Shown here one piece after another: positions 34,856 through 43,068 of a DNA stretch of 64,000 nt. Below the pieces are notes generated by a model. The model saw only the letters and a program-made list of their open reading frames with translations, did not search any database and was not told where the DNA came from. Each line of letters begins with the position of its first letter. The stretch's first letter is position 1. Position numbers and translations under genes: made by a program. Source of the stretch: Psychrobacillus sp044762855 (GTDB lineage Bacteria > Bacillota > Bacilli > Bacillales_A > Planococcaceae); contig NZ_JBIWFB010000010.1 of assembly GCF_044762855.1 (NCBI RefSeq), positions 62,001-126,000 of the forward strand, read 5' to 3'.

Positions 34856-36016
34856 TTACACTATTGCATTTTCCAAAACTAAATCATTATCTGTAAAACG
34901 CTCTATACGAAGTGGAGTTAGGTCTAGTGTTTCATACTTCCCTTTACAAATCAGTTCAGCTAAGCCAAGCCCAACCCCGGGTGCTTGTTGCATTCCGTGC
35001 CCGCTGAATCCGAGTGCAACGAAATAACCTTTCATCATTGGATGTTCACCGATTATGGCATTTTGATCCACTGTGTTATAGTCATACAATCCAGCCCAAC
35101 CCGATTCTAATTTGAGACTTTCAAAATTAGGAACCCGGTGCGCCAGAATTGGCCACAAATGATCAAAAGAGGAACGCTTCCAATTAAAATCGTAACCAGG
35201 TTTGACATCATCTGAATATCCAGCAGCTATCCTATCCCCTTCATGGCGGAAATAAACTCCTGATGGATCAATTGTAAGCGGTAACATTTTTTCCAACTTT
35301 TTAGTCGAGTCAAAAATATAAATTTGACGTTTTAAAGGAACTACTGGTAATGGTAATCCAATTCCCTCTCCCAGCTCGGCCCCCCAAGCTCCTGCACAGT
35401 TAATCACAATTGGGGCAGAATAGATTGTTCCATCTACTAACTGAACCCCAGTCATTCGTCCACACTCCGCCTTCAACGATGAAACCTCAGCGGTAATATA
35501 CTCTACTCCCAATGAGCGGGCATTTTTACGATAAGCTTGCATGACTGAATATGGATCTAAATAGCCATCCTCTTTGCAAAATAAGCCCCCAGCAAGATCG
35601 CTAGTTTCTAGTTCTGGAATAATGTTTACTAAATCATTTGCTGAAAGGATCTCCGATGGAACGCCAAGCTGGTTTTGCAATGCGAGTTGTTTAGTAAATG
35701 CCGGTAACATTCGTTCAGTCGCTAAAAATAAATAACCGGGTTGTTTAAAATCGATTTCAGCTTTTTCTCCGTCAACAGACATTTCATCCGCAAAGTTTTT
35801 ATAAACTTCTAAACTAAACCGACTTAATTGAATATTAATAGACGTAGAATATAATTGACGAAAACCTCCTGCACTTCTTGCAGTAGATGAATATTTATAT
35901 GTTGGATCTTTTTCAAAAACTAGAATGTCTCCTTCGAAACCCTTCTTGCGTAAGTAATATGCAGTACTTGACCCCATTACTCCTCCGCCAACTATAATTA
36001 CATCTGCTTTTTTCAT
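34856..36016 (-). CDS. FAD-dependent amine oxidase/dehydrogenase (DAO family)
   Basis: A 386-aa flavoprotein with N-terminal DVIIVGGGVMGSSTAYYLRKKG (FAD-binding GxGxxG) and C-terminal GFSGHGMQQAPGVGLGLAELI. It resembles sarcosine/dimethylglycine oxidases and FOXRED1-type dehydrogenases more than glycine oxidase ThiO. STARSAGGFRQLYS is the conserved flavin-contact segment. It probably oxidises a secondary or tertiary amine or an imino acid, feeding the downstream pathway. It is divergent from the CdaR-type regulator. Confidence 0.85.
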   Translation of the reverse strand: MKKADVIIVGGGVMGSSTAYYLRKKGFEGDILVFEKDPTYKYSSTARSAGGFRQLYSTSINIQLSRFSLEVYKNFADEMSVDGEKAEIDFKQPGYLFLATERMLPAFTKQLALQNQLGVPSEILSANDLVNIIPELETSDLAGGLFCKEDGYLDPYSVMQAYRKNARSLGVEYITAEVSSLKAECGRMTGVQLVDGTIYSAPIVINCAGAWGAELGEGIGLPLPVVPLKRQIYIFDSTKKLEKMLPLTIDPSGVYFRHEGDRIAAGYSDDVKPGYDFNWKRSSFDHLWPILAHRVPNFESLKLESGWAGLYDYNTVDQNAIIGEHPMMKGYFVALGFSGHGMQQAPGVGLGLAELICKGKYETLDLTPLRIERFTDNDLVLENAIV

Positions 36017-36194
36017 ATCACTTTACTCCCCCATCCTTAATAATCATATGTCTTGTACAACCATTTTATTTGTTAGACTGAATACTTCGTTTCGCTTATT
36101 CCCACAATTTCACTCATTTGATTGTCGCTAAAAAAACTACAACATATGAATCTCCCCTTTCTCTCTGTAATGATCTTTCTTCTATTCTAGTCGC

Positions 36195-36215
36195 AATATT
36201 TTCATTGAAAATATT
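36195..36215. promoter_or_regulatory. 21-bp perfect inverted repeat between amine oxidase and CdaR-type genes
   Basis: AATATTTTC-ATT-GAAAATATT lies in the 290-bp divergent promoter region. It is a strong candidate operator for control of the catabolic island, presumably by the adjacent regulator. Confidence 0.5.
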
Positions 36216-36310
36216 CAATGTGCATATATATCTGATACAATTAAAAAGAGTAATCATTCAGAAAATACAGTTATTTATCAAAAATACAATGGTATCAAGG
36301 AGTGAATGTA

Positions 36311-37501
36311 TTGCAATTCTCTGAGCAATTTGCACAATCGGTTGTAAAACAAGTTTCTTCTATTTTAGAAATACCTATTAGTATTACAGACCAAGCGGGA
36401 AAGATTATTGGAAGTACAGACAATAAGCGAATCGGTTCTCATCATATGGTTACTCCGCAAGTAACGAAATCAGGAAAAATCATGTTTTTTTCAAAAGAAC
36501 AAACTGCTGGACTTGTTAATGTCTTACCTGGAATTGCTGCACCACTAAATTTTCAACAACAAACGATTGGAGTACTAGGTCTTATAGGGGAGCCTGCAAC
36601 TGTTGAACGATACGTACAATTCGTACAATCTCATATCGAAATGCTTCTAATGGAAAACTTTCGCTCTAAGACAGTACTATCTAAAATGGAAACAAATCGA
36701 AGTTTCATTCAACGGCTTTTAAGCTATAAAGAAGAGGAAGAAATGAGGGAGATTCAAAGCTATTGTGAATTGCATAGTTTTACACTTAATTTAACTAGAC
36801 GTTGTATATTATTGGATATCCATCCCGTGTCTAATCGGCCTTATCCCAATAAAAAACTAGAGTCGTTCACACAATTAGAACAAGAACTTTTTTTATGTTT
36901 AACAAAGCTATTTGTGGATCATGAACAAGATATTGTCGTACCATTACATTCCGGTCAATGGCTTATCATAAAACATCTTAATTCAGAAGACATAAAAGCA
37001 GTGAAAAGCAAGCTAGAATATGCAACGGACTCTTTACAACAATTTTTACAAAAGAAAAGTTTAGACAACCATTTTATGTTGTCTTTTGGTGACTGTTTCT
37101 CCAAAATCGACGGCATTCACCAGTCTTATGAACAAGCTAGAAAGGCACTAGCCATTGCAAGGCGAAATAACTTTCCACAGTCAATGGTCTCTATCGATGA
37201 TTGGAATTTATTATCTTTAGCGTTAGTAGAAGAAATAAATCTACCTTCCAAGAAAACACTTGATAATTACATTGAAAAACTAAGCAATCATCCGAACGGA
37301 ACTGCACTCATCGAGAGTTTCCTTGTTTACTGTGAAGAACAGCTCAACATGAGTCAAGCATCCAAAAAACTTTATATCCATCGCAACACGCTTATTTATC
37401 GAATCCAACAGCTACAACAATTACTAAAAATCGATCTCCAATCATTCAAACAATGCATACTTCTTTATCTGGCTTTAAAACAATACGAATATAATCGATA
37501 G
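36311..37501 (+). CDS. CdaR/PucR-family transcriptional regulator
   Basis: About 396 aa: an N-terminal sugar-diacid-recognition domain (SEQFAQSVVKQVSSILEIPISITDQAGKIIGSTD), a GGDEF-like middle part and a C-terminal PucR HTH (MSQASKKLYIHRNTLIYRIQQLQQLLKIDL). Such proteins activate catabolic operons in response to organic acids. AAGGAG is followed by TTG 36311 after 8 nt, so I prefer it over GTG 36302, which directly abuts the site. It is divergent from the amine-oxidase/symporter operon and probably controls it. Confidence 0.9.
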   Translation: MQFSEQFAQSVVKQVSSILEIPISITDQAGKIIGSTDNKRIGSHHMVTPQVTKSGKIMFFSKEQTAGLVNVLPGIAAPLNFQQQTIGVLGLIGEPATVERYVQFVQSHIEMLLMENFRSKTVLSKMETNRSFIQRLLSYKEEEEMREIQSYCELHSFTLNLTRRCILLDIHPVSNRPYPNKKLESFTQLEQELFLCLTKLFVDHEQDIVVPLHSGQWLIIKHLNSEDIKAVKSKLEYATDSLQQFLQKKSLDNHFMLSFGDCFSKIDGIHQSYEQARKALAIARRNNFPQSMVSIDDWNLLSLALVEEINLPSKKTLDNYIEKLSNHPNGTALIESFLVYCEEQLNMSQASKKLYIHRNTLIYRIQQLQQLLKIDLQSFKQCILLYLALKQYEYNR

Positions 37502-37559
37502 TGTGCCTTACGACAAAATAAAGGCTTTTTATGCATGGAGAAGTATACAATTTATAAAT

Positions 37560-37601
37560 GCGCAACATTCCGAGTCATTTGCGCAACACTTACAAAAAAG
37601 A
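37560..37601 (+). repeat. 21-bp periodic array D, type 1 (two units)
   Basis: GCGCAACATT-like units with GCAAC at 37562 and 37583, then a GTAAC at 37602 after a 19-bp step. It lies between the convergent CdaR-type and aldehyde dehydrogenase genes. Confidence 0.65.
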
Positions 37602-37640
37602 GTAACAATTCTTGGTACCCCACTACTACTAAACTTAATG

Positions 37641-37682
37641 TAATAGAGTATTAGTTGCCTTCATTGACCAATTAATTGCTCT
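37641..37682 (-). repeat. 21-bp periodic array D, inverted type 2 (two units)
   Basis: On the minus strand, AGAGCAATTAA (core 37679-37675) and AAGGCAACTAA (core 37658-37654), exactly 21 bp apart. They face the type 1 units at 37560-37601, with the same order and orientation as at 21.3-21.5 kb. Confidence 0.6.
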
Positions 37683-37807
37683 AAACCATTTTCTGGATTA
37701 GCTTAATAAAAAAGATGCATAAAATTTCATTTTTGGCGATTTAATGCTGAATCAGAAAGCAATTTTCGTTGATTTTCACTAGAGTCGACAAAGGTTCATC
37801 CCTCACA

Positions 37808-37854
37808 CAAAAAAACTGCCCACCCTTGAAAAACAAGGATAGGCAGTTTTTTTA
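37808..37854. terminator. Bidirectional terminator
   Basis: AAAAACTGCC...CCTTG / CAAGG...GGCAGTTTTT with A-run before and T-run after. It can end both the CdaR-type (plus) and aldehyde dehydrogenase (minus) transcripts. Confidence 0.85.
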
Positions 37855-37858
37855 CGTA

Positions 37859-39340
37859 TTAGTTATTATCAATTTGTGCTCTTTGCAATTTACCACTGTA
37901 ATCTACATAGACTGATTTCCACTCTGTATAAACATCCAGTGCAGCTACACCAGAGTCTCTATGTCCATTTCCAGTACCTTTTGTCCCTCCAAATGGAAGG
38001 TGGATTTCAGCACCAGTCGTTCCCGCATTAATATACACAATTCCGGTATCTAGATCTCGCATTGCTTGGAACGCACGATTAACATCAGCTGTGAAAATGG
38101 AGCTTGATAAACCAAACTCTACATTATTATTAACTTCAATTGCCTCTTCTAAATTAGCAACAGAAATAATGGACACAACTGGACCAAAGATTTCTTCTTT
38201 AGCAATTCGCATTTCCGGAGTCACGTCTGTGAAAATAGTAGGGGCATAGAAATTCCCACCATCTAAACCATTATCAGTTGCAATATGGCCACCGACAAGT
38301 AAACGTGCACCTTCTTCTTGACCAATTTGTACAAAATCATGAATTCTCTCAAGTGAAGAGCGATTTATAACAGGGCCTACTTTCACTGACACGTCCGCGC
38401 CATCGCCTAACTTTAATTCTCCAATGCGGTCCACAAGTTTTTGCTCGAGTTTCTCTTTCACCTCTTGATGAACGATGATTCGGCTCGTTGCAGTACATCT
38501 TTGCCCGCTTGTTCCAAATGCGCCCCATAAAATACTATCCACTGCCAGATCTAAATCAGCATCTGCCAATACTGTCACCGCATTTTTACCGCCCATTTCA
38601 AGAGATGTTCGTTTTAATAGTTCGCCGGCACGTGCATTGATGGCACTACCAACCTCATTAGAACCAGTGAAAGAAATCAGATCAATACCTGGGTGTTCCA
38701 CCATAGCATTTCCTACAACACTACCTGATCCATTTACTAGATTAAGAAGACCTTTTGGCAGACCCGCTTCTTCATAAATTTTTGTAAACTCATAAGCAGT
38801 CATTGGAGTTTCAGTTGCCGGTTTCCAAACAACCGCGTTACCCGTTACAAGTGCAGGAAGTGACTTCCACGAAGCAATCGCAATCGGGAAATTCCAAGGT
38901 GTGATTAATCCAGCAACTCCCACGGGAACTCGCATACTCATGGCAAATTTATTGCGGAGCTCCGATGGAACGGTATCACCAAATTGACGACGACCTTCCC
39001 CGGCCATATAAAATGCCATATCAATTGCTTCTTGGACTTCTCCTCTTGCCTCTTCAATCACTTTACCCATTTCACCCGTTAGTACTTGCGCAATTTCTTC
39101 TTTTCGTTCTTTTAACAGGAATGCAACTTTATATAAAAACTCCGCTCGTTCAGGGGCAGGAACTAGACGCCATTCTTTTTGTGCCTTCTTTGCTGCTTGA
39201 ACCGCACGATCTACATCTTCTTTCGTCGATTGTGTCACTTCTCCAAGTACTTCTCCGTTTGCAGGATTCAAAATTTCTACATATTTACCTGAAGATGATT
39301 CGCTCCACTCGCCGTCAATGTAATTAAGATATTTTTTCAT
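37859..39340 (-). CDS. Aldehyde dehydrogenase
   Basis: A 493-aa NAD(P)-dependent enzyme. It has the catalytic Cys in FGTSGQRCTATSR (near residue 285), the general-base Glu in LEMGGKNAVTV (near 250) and the WNFPIAIASWK cofactor loop. Start at ATG 39340 after GGGAGG. Its closest look-alikes are the semialdehyde and alpha-ketoglutaric-semialdehyde dehydrogenases. It sits next to an aminotransferase, so the two may turn an amino acid into an acid through an aldehyde (inference). Confidence 0.93.
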   Translation of the reverse strand: MKKYLNYIDGEWSESSSGKYVEILNPANGEVLGEVTQSTKEDVDRAVQAAKKAQKEWRLVPAPERAEFLYKVAFLLKERKEEIAQVLTGEMGKVIEEARGEVQEAIDMAFYMAGEGRRQFGDTVPSELRNKFAMSMRVPVGVAGLITPWNFPIAIASWKSLPALVTGNAVVWKPATETPMTAYEFTKIYEEAGLPKGLLNLVNGSGSVVGNAMVEHPGIDLISFTGSNEVGSAINARAGELLKRTSLEMGGKNAVTVLADADLDLAVDSILWGAFGTSGQRCTATSRIIVHQEVKEKLEQKLVDRIGELKLGDGADVSVKVGPVINRSSLERIHDFVQIGQEEGARLLVGGHIATDNGLDGGNFYAPTIFTDVTPEMRIAKEEIFGPVVSIISVANLEEAIEVNNNVEFGLSSSIFTADVNRAFQAMRDLDTGIVYINAGTTGAEIHLPFGGTKGTGNGHRDSGVAALDVYTEWKSVYVDYSGKLQRAQIDNN

Positions 39341-39400
39341 ATAAATTCCTCCCATTTTTAGAAAACTATTTTGTTACCTATCACTTATAAAGTGAAACTT

Positions 39401-39496
39401 CAATCAGTGGGGGTTTTTCGACGCATAGAACGTGTTAGTGCGGACGTTGCGACATGGACGTCGCGCTTTTAGTCCGCTTCATCCCCCCACTGATTG
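39401..39496. repeat. Large inverted repeat with inner hairpins
   Basis: Outer arms CAATCAGTGGGGG (39401-39413) and CCCCCACTGATTG (39484-39496) are a perfect 13-bp match. Inside is GCGGAC (39440-39445) / GTCCGC (39472-39477), with a further GCGAC / GTCGC at 39449-39464. GC content is well above the surroundings. The layout suggests a mobile non-coding repeat or structured RNA. Confidence 0.7.
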
Positions 39497-39502
39497 TTAG
39501 TT

Positions 39503-39562
39503 GAGGCCTACACGATGTAGGTCACGCAGACGTTGCAACACGATGTTGCGTACTTAGTCTGC
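39503..39562. repeat. Second hairpin module, paralogous to the preceding one
   Basis: CCTAC / GTAGG (39507-39521), then GCAGAC (39526-39531) / GTCTGC (39557-39562) enclosing GCAAC-ACGAT-GTTGC (39535-39549). The GCAGACGTTGC...TTAGTCTGC outline repeats that of the first module (GCGGACGTTGC...TTAGTCCGC), so the two modules appear to be duplicates. Confidence 0.65.
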
Positions 39563-39583
39563 GATCCATTTTATCGGGCTTTT

Positions 39584-39653
39584 ACGGGCAGTTGATCTCC
39601 CACTTATCTTTATCACTTTTCTTAAATCTTGAAGTGGGAGTCTTACTGCCCGT
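39584..39653. repeat. Two-step inverted repeat at the aminotransferase 3' end
   Basis: ACGGGCAGT (39584-39592) / ACTGCCCGT (39645-39653) encloses CTCCCACTT (39597-39605) / AAGTGGGAG (39632-39640), both perfect 9-bp pairs. The right arm includes the aminotransferase stop codon. It could work as a terminator or be the end of a repeat element that inserted here. Confidence 0.65.
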
Positions 39654-40821
39654 TAATGCGGGATAAATTTTCTTTAATTCTATTGATAGCTTCAAATAAT
39701 CTTTCATTTGGAACGGATAAAGAGAGACGGAAATACCCCTCACCAGAAGGACCAAAAGCATTGCCAGGTGTAAGGATAACGCCAGTTTTTTCTAGCACAT
39801 TCGTGACAAATTCAGTAGATGTATAGCCTTCCGGAACTTGCGCCCATACAAAGAAGCTTCCTTTAGGCGGATCTACCTTAATTCCAATAGTCGCTAATCC
39901 TTCAATTGTTGCGTCCATTCTTTCTTTATATATGTTGTTATGTTCTTCAATACAACTTTGATCACTGTTTAGCGCAAAAGCTGCCGCCTTTTGGACTGCT
40001 GTAAATTGCCCTGTATCTGTATTACTTTTAAGAATAGTAAGCGCTTTAATAATTTCCTTATTTCCGACGACATATCCAATTCGCAGTCCGGTCATATTAT
40101 ATGTTTTGGAAAATGAACCAAACTCCACCGCAACATCTTTTGCCCCTGCAACTTGAAGAATACTTGGGGCAGTATAACCAGAAAAAGTAACCATATTATA
40201 AGCAGAATCATGTGCAATTGGAATGCCATGTTTTTGAGAAAATAAAACTGCTCGTTTGAAAAATTCAATGTCCACAGTAGCAGACGTCGGATTTCCTGGA
40301 TAATTTAGAAACATAAGTTTAGATTGATCCAAGATAGCCTTTGGAATTAAGCTAAAATCTGGTTCGAAATTATTCTCTTTTAACAAAGGCATGTCATAAT
40401 ACTGACCATTTGCTAGTAAAGTAGCCATCCGGTAGACAGGATAGCTCGGATCGGGTATTAAAACATAATCACCTGGATCGATAAGTGCAGGTATTAAATG
40501 CGCAATCCCTTCCTTAGACCCTATTAAAGCCAAAATTTCTGTTTCAGGATCAAGTTCTACCTTGTATTGCCGTGAATAAAAATCGGCTACTGCCTGTCTA
40601 TATTCCACACACCCTATAAAACTAGGATATTTAAAATTACTCGGTTCTTTCAGTTCTTCCGCTAATTTATCCACGATATGAGGAGGTGTCGGAAGATCAG
40701 GATCACCGATTCCTAAATCGATAATATCTACTCCCGCCTTAACCATTGCAGCTTTTTTCTTATTGATTTCTGCGAATAAATAAGGAGGAATCTGTCCCAT
40801 TCGATTCGATTGATAATTCAC
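39643..40821 (-). CDS. Class I/II aminotransferase (DapL-like)
   Basis: A 392-aa PLP enzyme resembling LL-diaminopimelate aminotransferases. It has DLGIGDPDLPTP at the N-terminus, FLNYPGNPTSA in the middle, the PLP lysine in GSFSKTYNMTGLRIGY (near residue 235) and the C-terminal substrate arginine in GYFRLSLSV. Start is GTG 40821 with AGGTGA upstream. Because most Bacillales make lysine by the acetylase route, the true substrate is probably another amino acid. Its stop codon lies inside an inverted repeat. Confidence 0.88.
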   Translation of the reverse strand: MNYQSNRMGQIPPYLFAEINKKKAAMVKAGVDIIDLGIGDPDLPTPPHIVDKLAEELKEPSNFKYPSFIGCVEYRQAVADFYSRQYKVELDPETEILALIGSKEGIAHLIPALIDPGDYVLIPDPSYPVYRMATLLANGQYYDMPLLKENNFEPDFSLIPKAILDQSKLMFLNYPGNPTSATVDIEFFKRAVLFSQKHGIPIAHDSAYNMVTFSGYTAPSILQVAGAKDVAVEFGSFSKTYNMTGLRIGYVVGNKEIIKALTILKSNTDTGQFTAVQKAAAFALNSDQSCIEEHNNIYKERMDATIEGLATIGIKVDPPKGSFFVWAQVPEGYTSTEFVTNVLEKTGVILTPGNAFGPSGEGYFRLSLSVPNERLFEAINRIKENLSRINGQ

Positions 40822-40992
40822 AAAGTCACCTACCTTTTGGTATTTTCATCTACTCACTTGATTCCTAATTCCAATTTACAGATTTCCATAGACAAACACT
40901 ATAGTTGATTTGCACAAAGATTAGCTCAAAAAAATGAGCAAATTTCATATGTTTTGTACAAATAAGAAAACAAGGCATAAAAAATATCCCTT

Positions 40993-41205
40993 CTACTTAA
41001 AGGATTTTTGAAATAATAGGAAACTACTATTAGCTAAAATCATGGAAGTAGGTATCATAACCACAATTACTACAAAAGAAATTAGCTCCGTCATTGGATT
41101 AAATGGAACAAAGACATTAAAAATATACTGCATAATTTTCCATAGAAAGATGAAAATAACTACTGAAAATAAAAAAAGCATTAGTTTAGCTGTAAATCCT
41201 TTCAT
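40993..41205 (-). CDS. Small membrane protein, 70 aa
   Basis: Unknown family. Two hydrophobic segments (LMLFLFSVVIFIFLWKI and LISFVVIVVMIPTSMIL) connected by a short loop. GAGGGGG lies just before the ATG, so it is likely translated. There is no close neighbour on the same strand. Confidence 0.65.
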   Translation of the reverse strand: MKGFTAKLMLFLFSVVIFIFLWKIMQYIFNVFVPFNPMTELISFVVIVVMIPTSMILANSSFLLFQKSFK

Positions 41206-41396
41206 TTTCCCCCTCTTCTCATCAAAGAATTGTTGTAGCTATTAGTAACAATGCCAACTAGTTATTCCTCTTTGTTGAATCTCCAAATAAGAGCTTATGT
41301 TTTTATATAACAAAAAAGAAAAATAGGCACACATAATAATAGGTTATGCACACTAACCACGAAAAAATGATAACTAAACATGACACTTCTTTTTAT

Positions 41397-42071
41397 TTAT
41401 ACAAATATTTTTTCCAACTTTTTCATCGCCGCATCACTGCAAATATTTGAAAAATAAGATAGAAGATATTTTCTTGAATCTTCTTTCCCTTCATTAATAC
41501 CGTTTATACTATTTCTGGCTACCCAGGAGTTGTATGTCTCAAAAGCTGTACTGCTCCATCCATTTTTTTCGCCTTCCGTATTTCTTTTCACATTTATACC
41601 TGAAATTACAATGTCCATCGATCCTTGTAATTCTAATAATGCATGATCAAATAGCTTTTTCTTCTCTTTTTCCTTTAACCCAGCCTTTGTCCTTAATGCT
41701 CTTGTATCAATCCCTTCTTCCTGACTAATAAGTTTGTATAGAGCTCGTGCTTCTTTAGATACGATTCCTTTAAAATAACGTTCCTCAACAGAATCGGCAT
41801 AACCTAAAACATTTTTTACATACGGAAGAAGCTCACGTGAAACCAATATCGATTTTTTCTTGATGAATTTACCATATGCCGCAACCCCATCTGTTGCAAA
41901 TTTTGTCCTCCAAGTCCAAGGGTCAAACTCTGTGTCAGAATGCCAATGCTCTGGTAAAGTAATAGCGTTTAATGAAGGGAGGTCAGGTATTAAAGGAGCA
42001 AGGGGAAGTATACCTACCTTTTTTATTACATCTACTGCTTCCTCGTATGTTTTCACTTTATATTCCATCAT
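41397..42071 (-). CDS. Hypothetical protein (AlkZ-related)
   Basis: A 224-aa soluble protein with AAGGAG 7 nt before the ATG. It contains the segment DPWTWRTKFATDGVAAYGKFI, followed by a basic helical region and a pattern of short helices (RTKAGLKEKEKKKLFDHALLELQGSM) that recalls the winged-helix portion of AlkZ/YcaQ-type DNA glycosylase relatives. I am not certain of this link and no catalytic residues can be named. Confidence 0.6.
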   Translation of the reverse strand: MMEYKVKTYEEAVDVIKKVGILPLAPLIPDLPSLNAITLPEHWHSDTEFDPWTWRTKFATDGVAAYGKFIKKKSILVSRELLPYVKNVLGYADSVEERYFKGIVSKEARALYKLISQEEGIDTRALRTKAGLKEKEKKKLFDHALLELQGSMDIVISGINVKRNTEGEKNGWSSTAFETYNSWVARNSINGINEGKEDSRKYLLSYFSNICSDAAMKKLEKIFV

Positions 42072-42250
42072 TTGATATCTCCTTATACTAAAATGGGATA
42101 TATCTAATTTCTATATTCAACTTATATTATCCTTCTTACAATTCCCACTCATAGCGAGAGCGGTAGTACTACGACAGAATAATCGGATATTTTAGTAACA
42201 TTCCTCTATTCAATATGTTATAAAAACGAGTGAAATAGAATATATTAAAA

Positions 42251-42284
42251 AAGACTGCTCGGTGCGACAACACCAAACAGTCTT
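42251..42284 (-). terminator. Terminator downstream of the toxin locus
   Basis: AAGACTG...GGTG / CACC...CAGTCTT with six T following on the minus strand. Expected end of the toxin mRNA. Confidence 0.75.
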
Positions 42285-42329
42285 GTAATAAAATAGTATC
42301 GCTTCAAAAGCGATCAGCAATTAGGATAA

Positions 42330-42376
42330 GTAAACCTTCCTGTGCTTTGCAGCTTCATGGGCGGTTTACTTTTTTA
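42330..42376 (+). terminator. Hairpin and T-run antisense to the toxin 3' end
   Basis: GTAAACC (42330-42336) / GGTTTAC (42363-42369) followed by TTTTTT on the plus strand. It overlaps the toxin stop codon on the other strand. This is the expected place for the end of an antisense RNA antitoxin. Confidence 0.55.
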
Positions 42377-42452
42377 CTTTGGAAAAAGTAAGAATGGAAA
42401 CAATCAAATCTGCGAACGCTATAGCGAACATTCAAGATTCGAAAGTTGACAT
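42366..42452 (-). pseudogene. Holin-like type I toxin, broken by in-frame TGA
   Basis: A strong AGGAGGTG precedes ATG 42452 by 7 nt. The frame reads MSTFES, then TGA (42434-42432), then continues in the same frame MFAIAFADLIVSILTFSKVKK to TAA at 42366. Without the stop it would be a 28-residue peptide with the MSTFE start, one membrane helix and a lysine-rich end, exactly the outline of the putative holin-like type I toxins. A single base change (for example TTA to TGA) explains the break. The remaining ATG 42431 lacks a ribosome-binding site. Confidence 0.75.
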
Positions 42453-42558
42453 ATACAGCACCTCCTATCCCTATCCAAATAATGAATAGTTAACAGGAAA
42501 TGCGGATCGTCCTGAACACGCTACTATATCACACATATATTCCTATTTAATTAATATA

Positions 42559-42972
42559 TTATTTCTTCAACCTCATCAAATTACTACCATTTACATCAGT
42601 TGAAAAGCCGAACTTCTCATAGTATCCAACTAATCTATCGGGACAATATAGTTCCAACCTATCCACTTCTCGAACAAGCGGATGTTCCAATATATAGTTC
42701 ATTAAAATTGTACCAATTCCATTATTTCGGAAACTTTCTTTTGCCATTACATCAAATATAAAAGCTCTATATATTGAGTCTGTAATTACTCGAGCAAAAC
42801 CAATTAATTCTTCCGTTTCATTATCTATCAAACCTATTACTACACTACTGTTATTCATCATTTTTCTAATTTCCGGAAGCTCTCGATGCTGCGTCCACCA
42901 TTCATTTTTAAACAAACCTTGTAATTCTATTAATTGATTTTCGTTTAATTTCTCTACGATACTATAATTCAT
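42559..42972 (-). CDS. GNAT N-acetyltransferase
   Basis: A 137-aa acetyltransferase with the acetyl-CoA loop in MAKESFRNNGIGTILMNYIL and C-terminal LYCPDRLVGYYEKFGF. Small size fits single-domain GNAT proteins. ATG 42972 lies 10 nt after AAGGGG; a TTG three codons earlier overlaps it. Acceptor unknown. Confidence 0.82.
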   Translation of the reverse strand: MNYSIVEKLNENQLIELQGLFKNEWWTQHRELPEIRKMMNNSSVVIGLIDNETEELIGFARVITDSIYRAFIFDVMAKESFRNNGIGTILMNYILEHPLVREVDRLELYCPDRLVGYYEKFGFSTDVNGSNLMRLKK

Positions 42973-43068
42973 CTTTGGCAAGCCCCTTAATATTCATATC
43001 TACTACTTTTAAGATGTCAATCACGCAACCATTCACCAAATATAATAAATTAGACTATAACGTCCTCT

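Noticed and set aside
42251..42284. Small structured RNA such as 6S or tmRNA
   Set aside because: The sequence does not match either; the hairpin is better explained as the terminator of the toxin mRNA.
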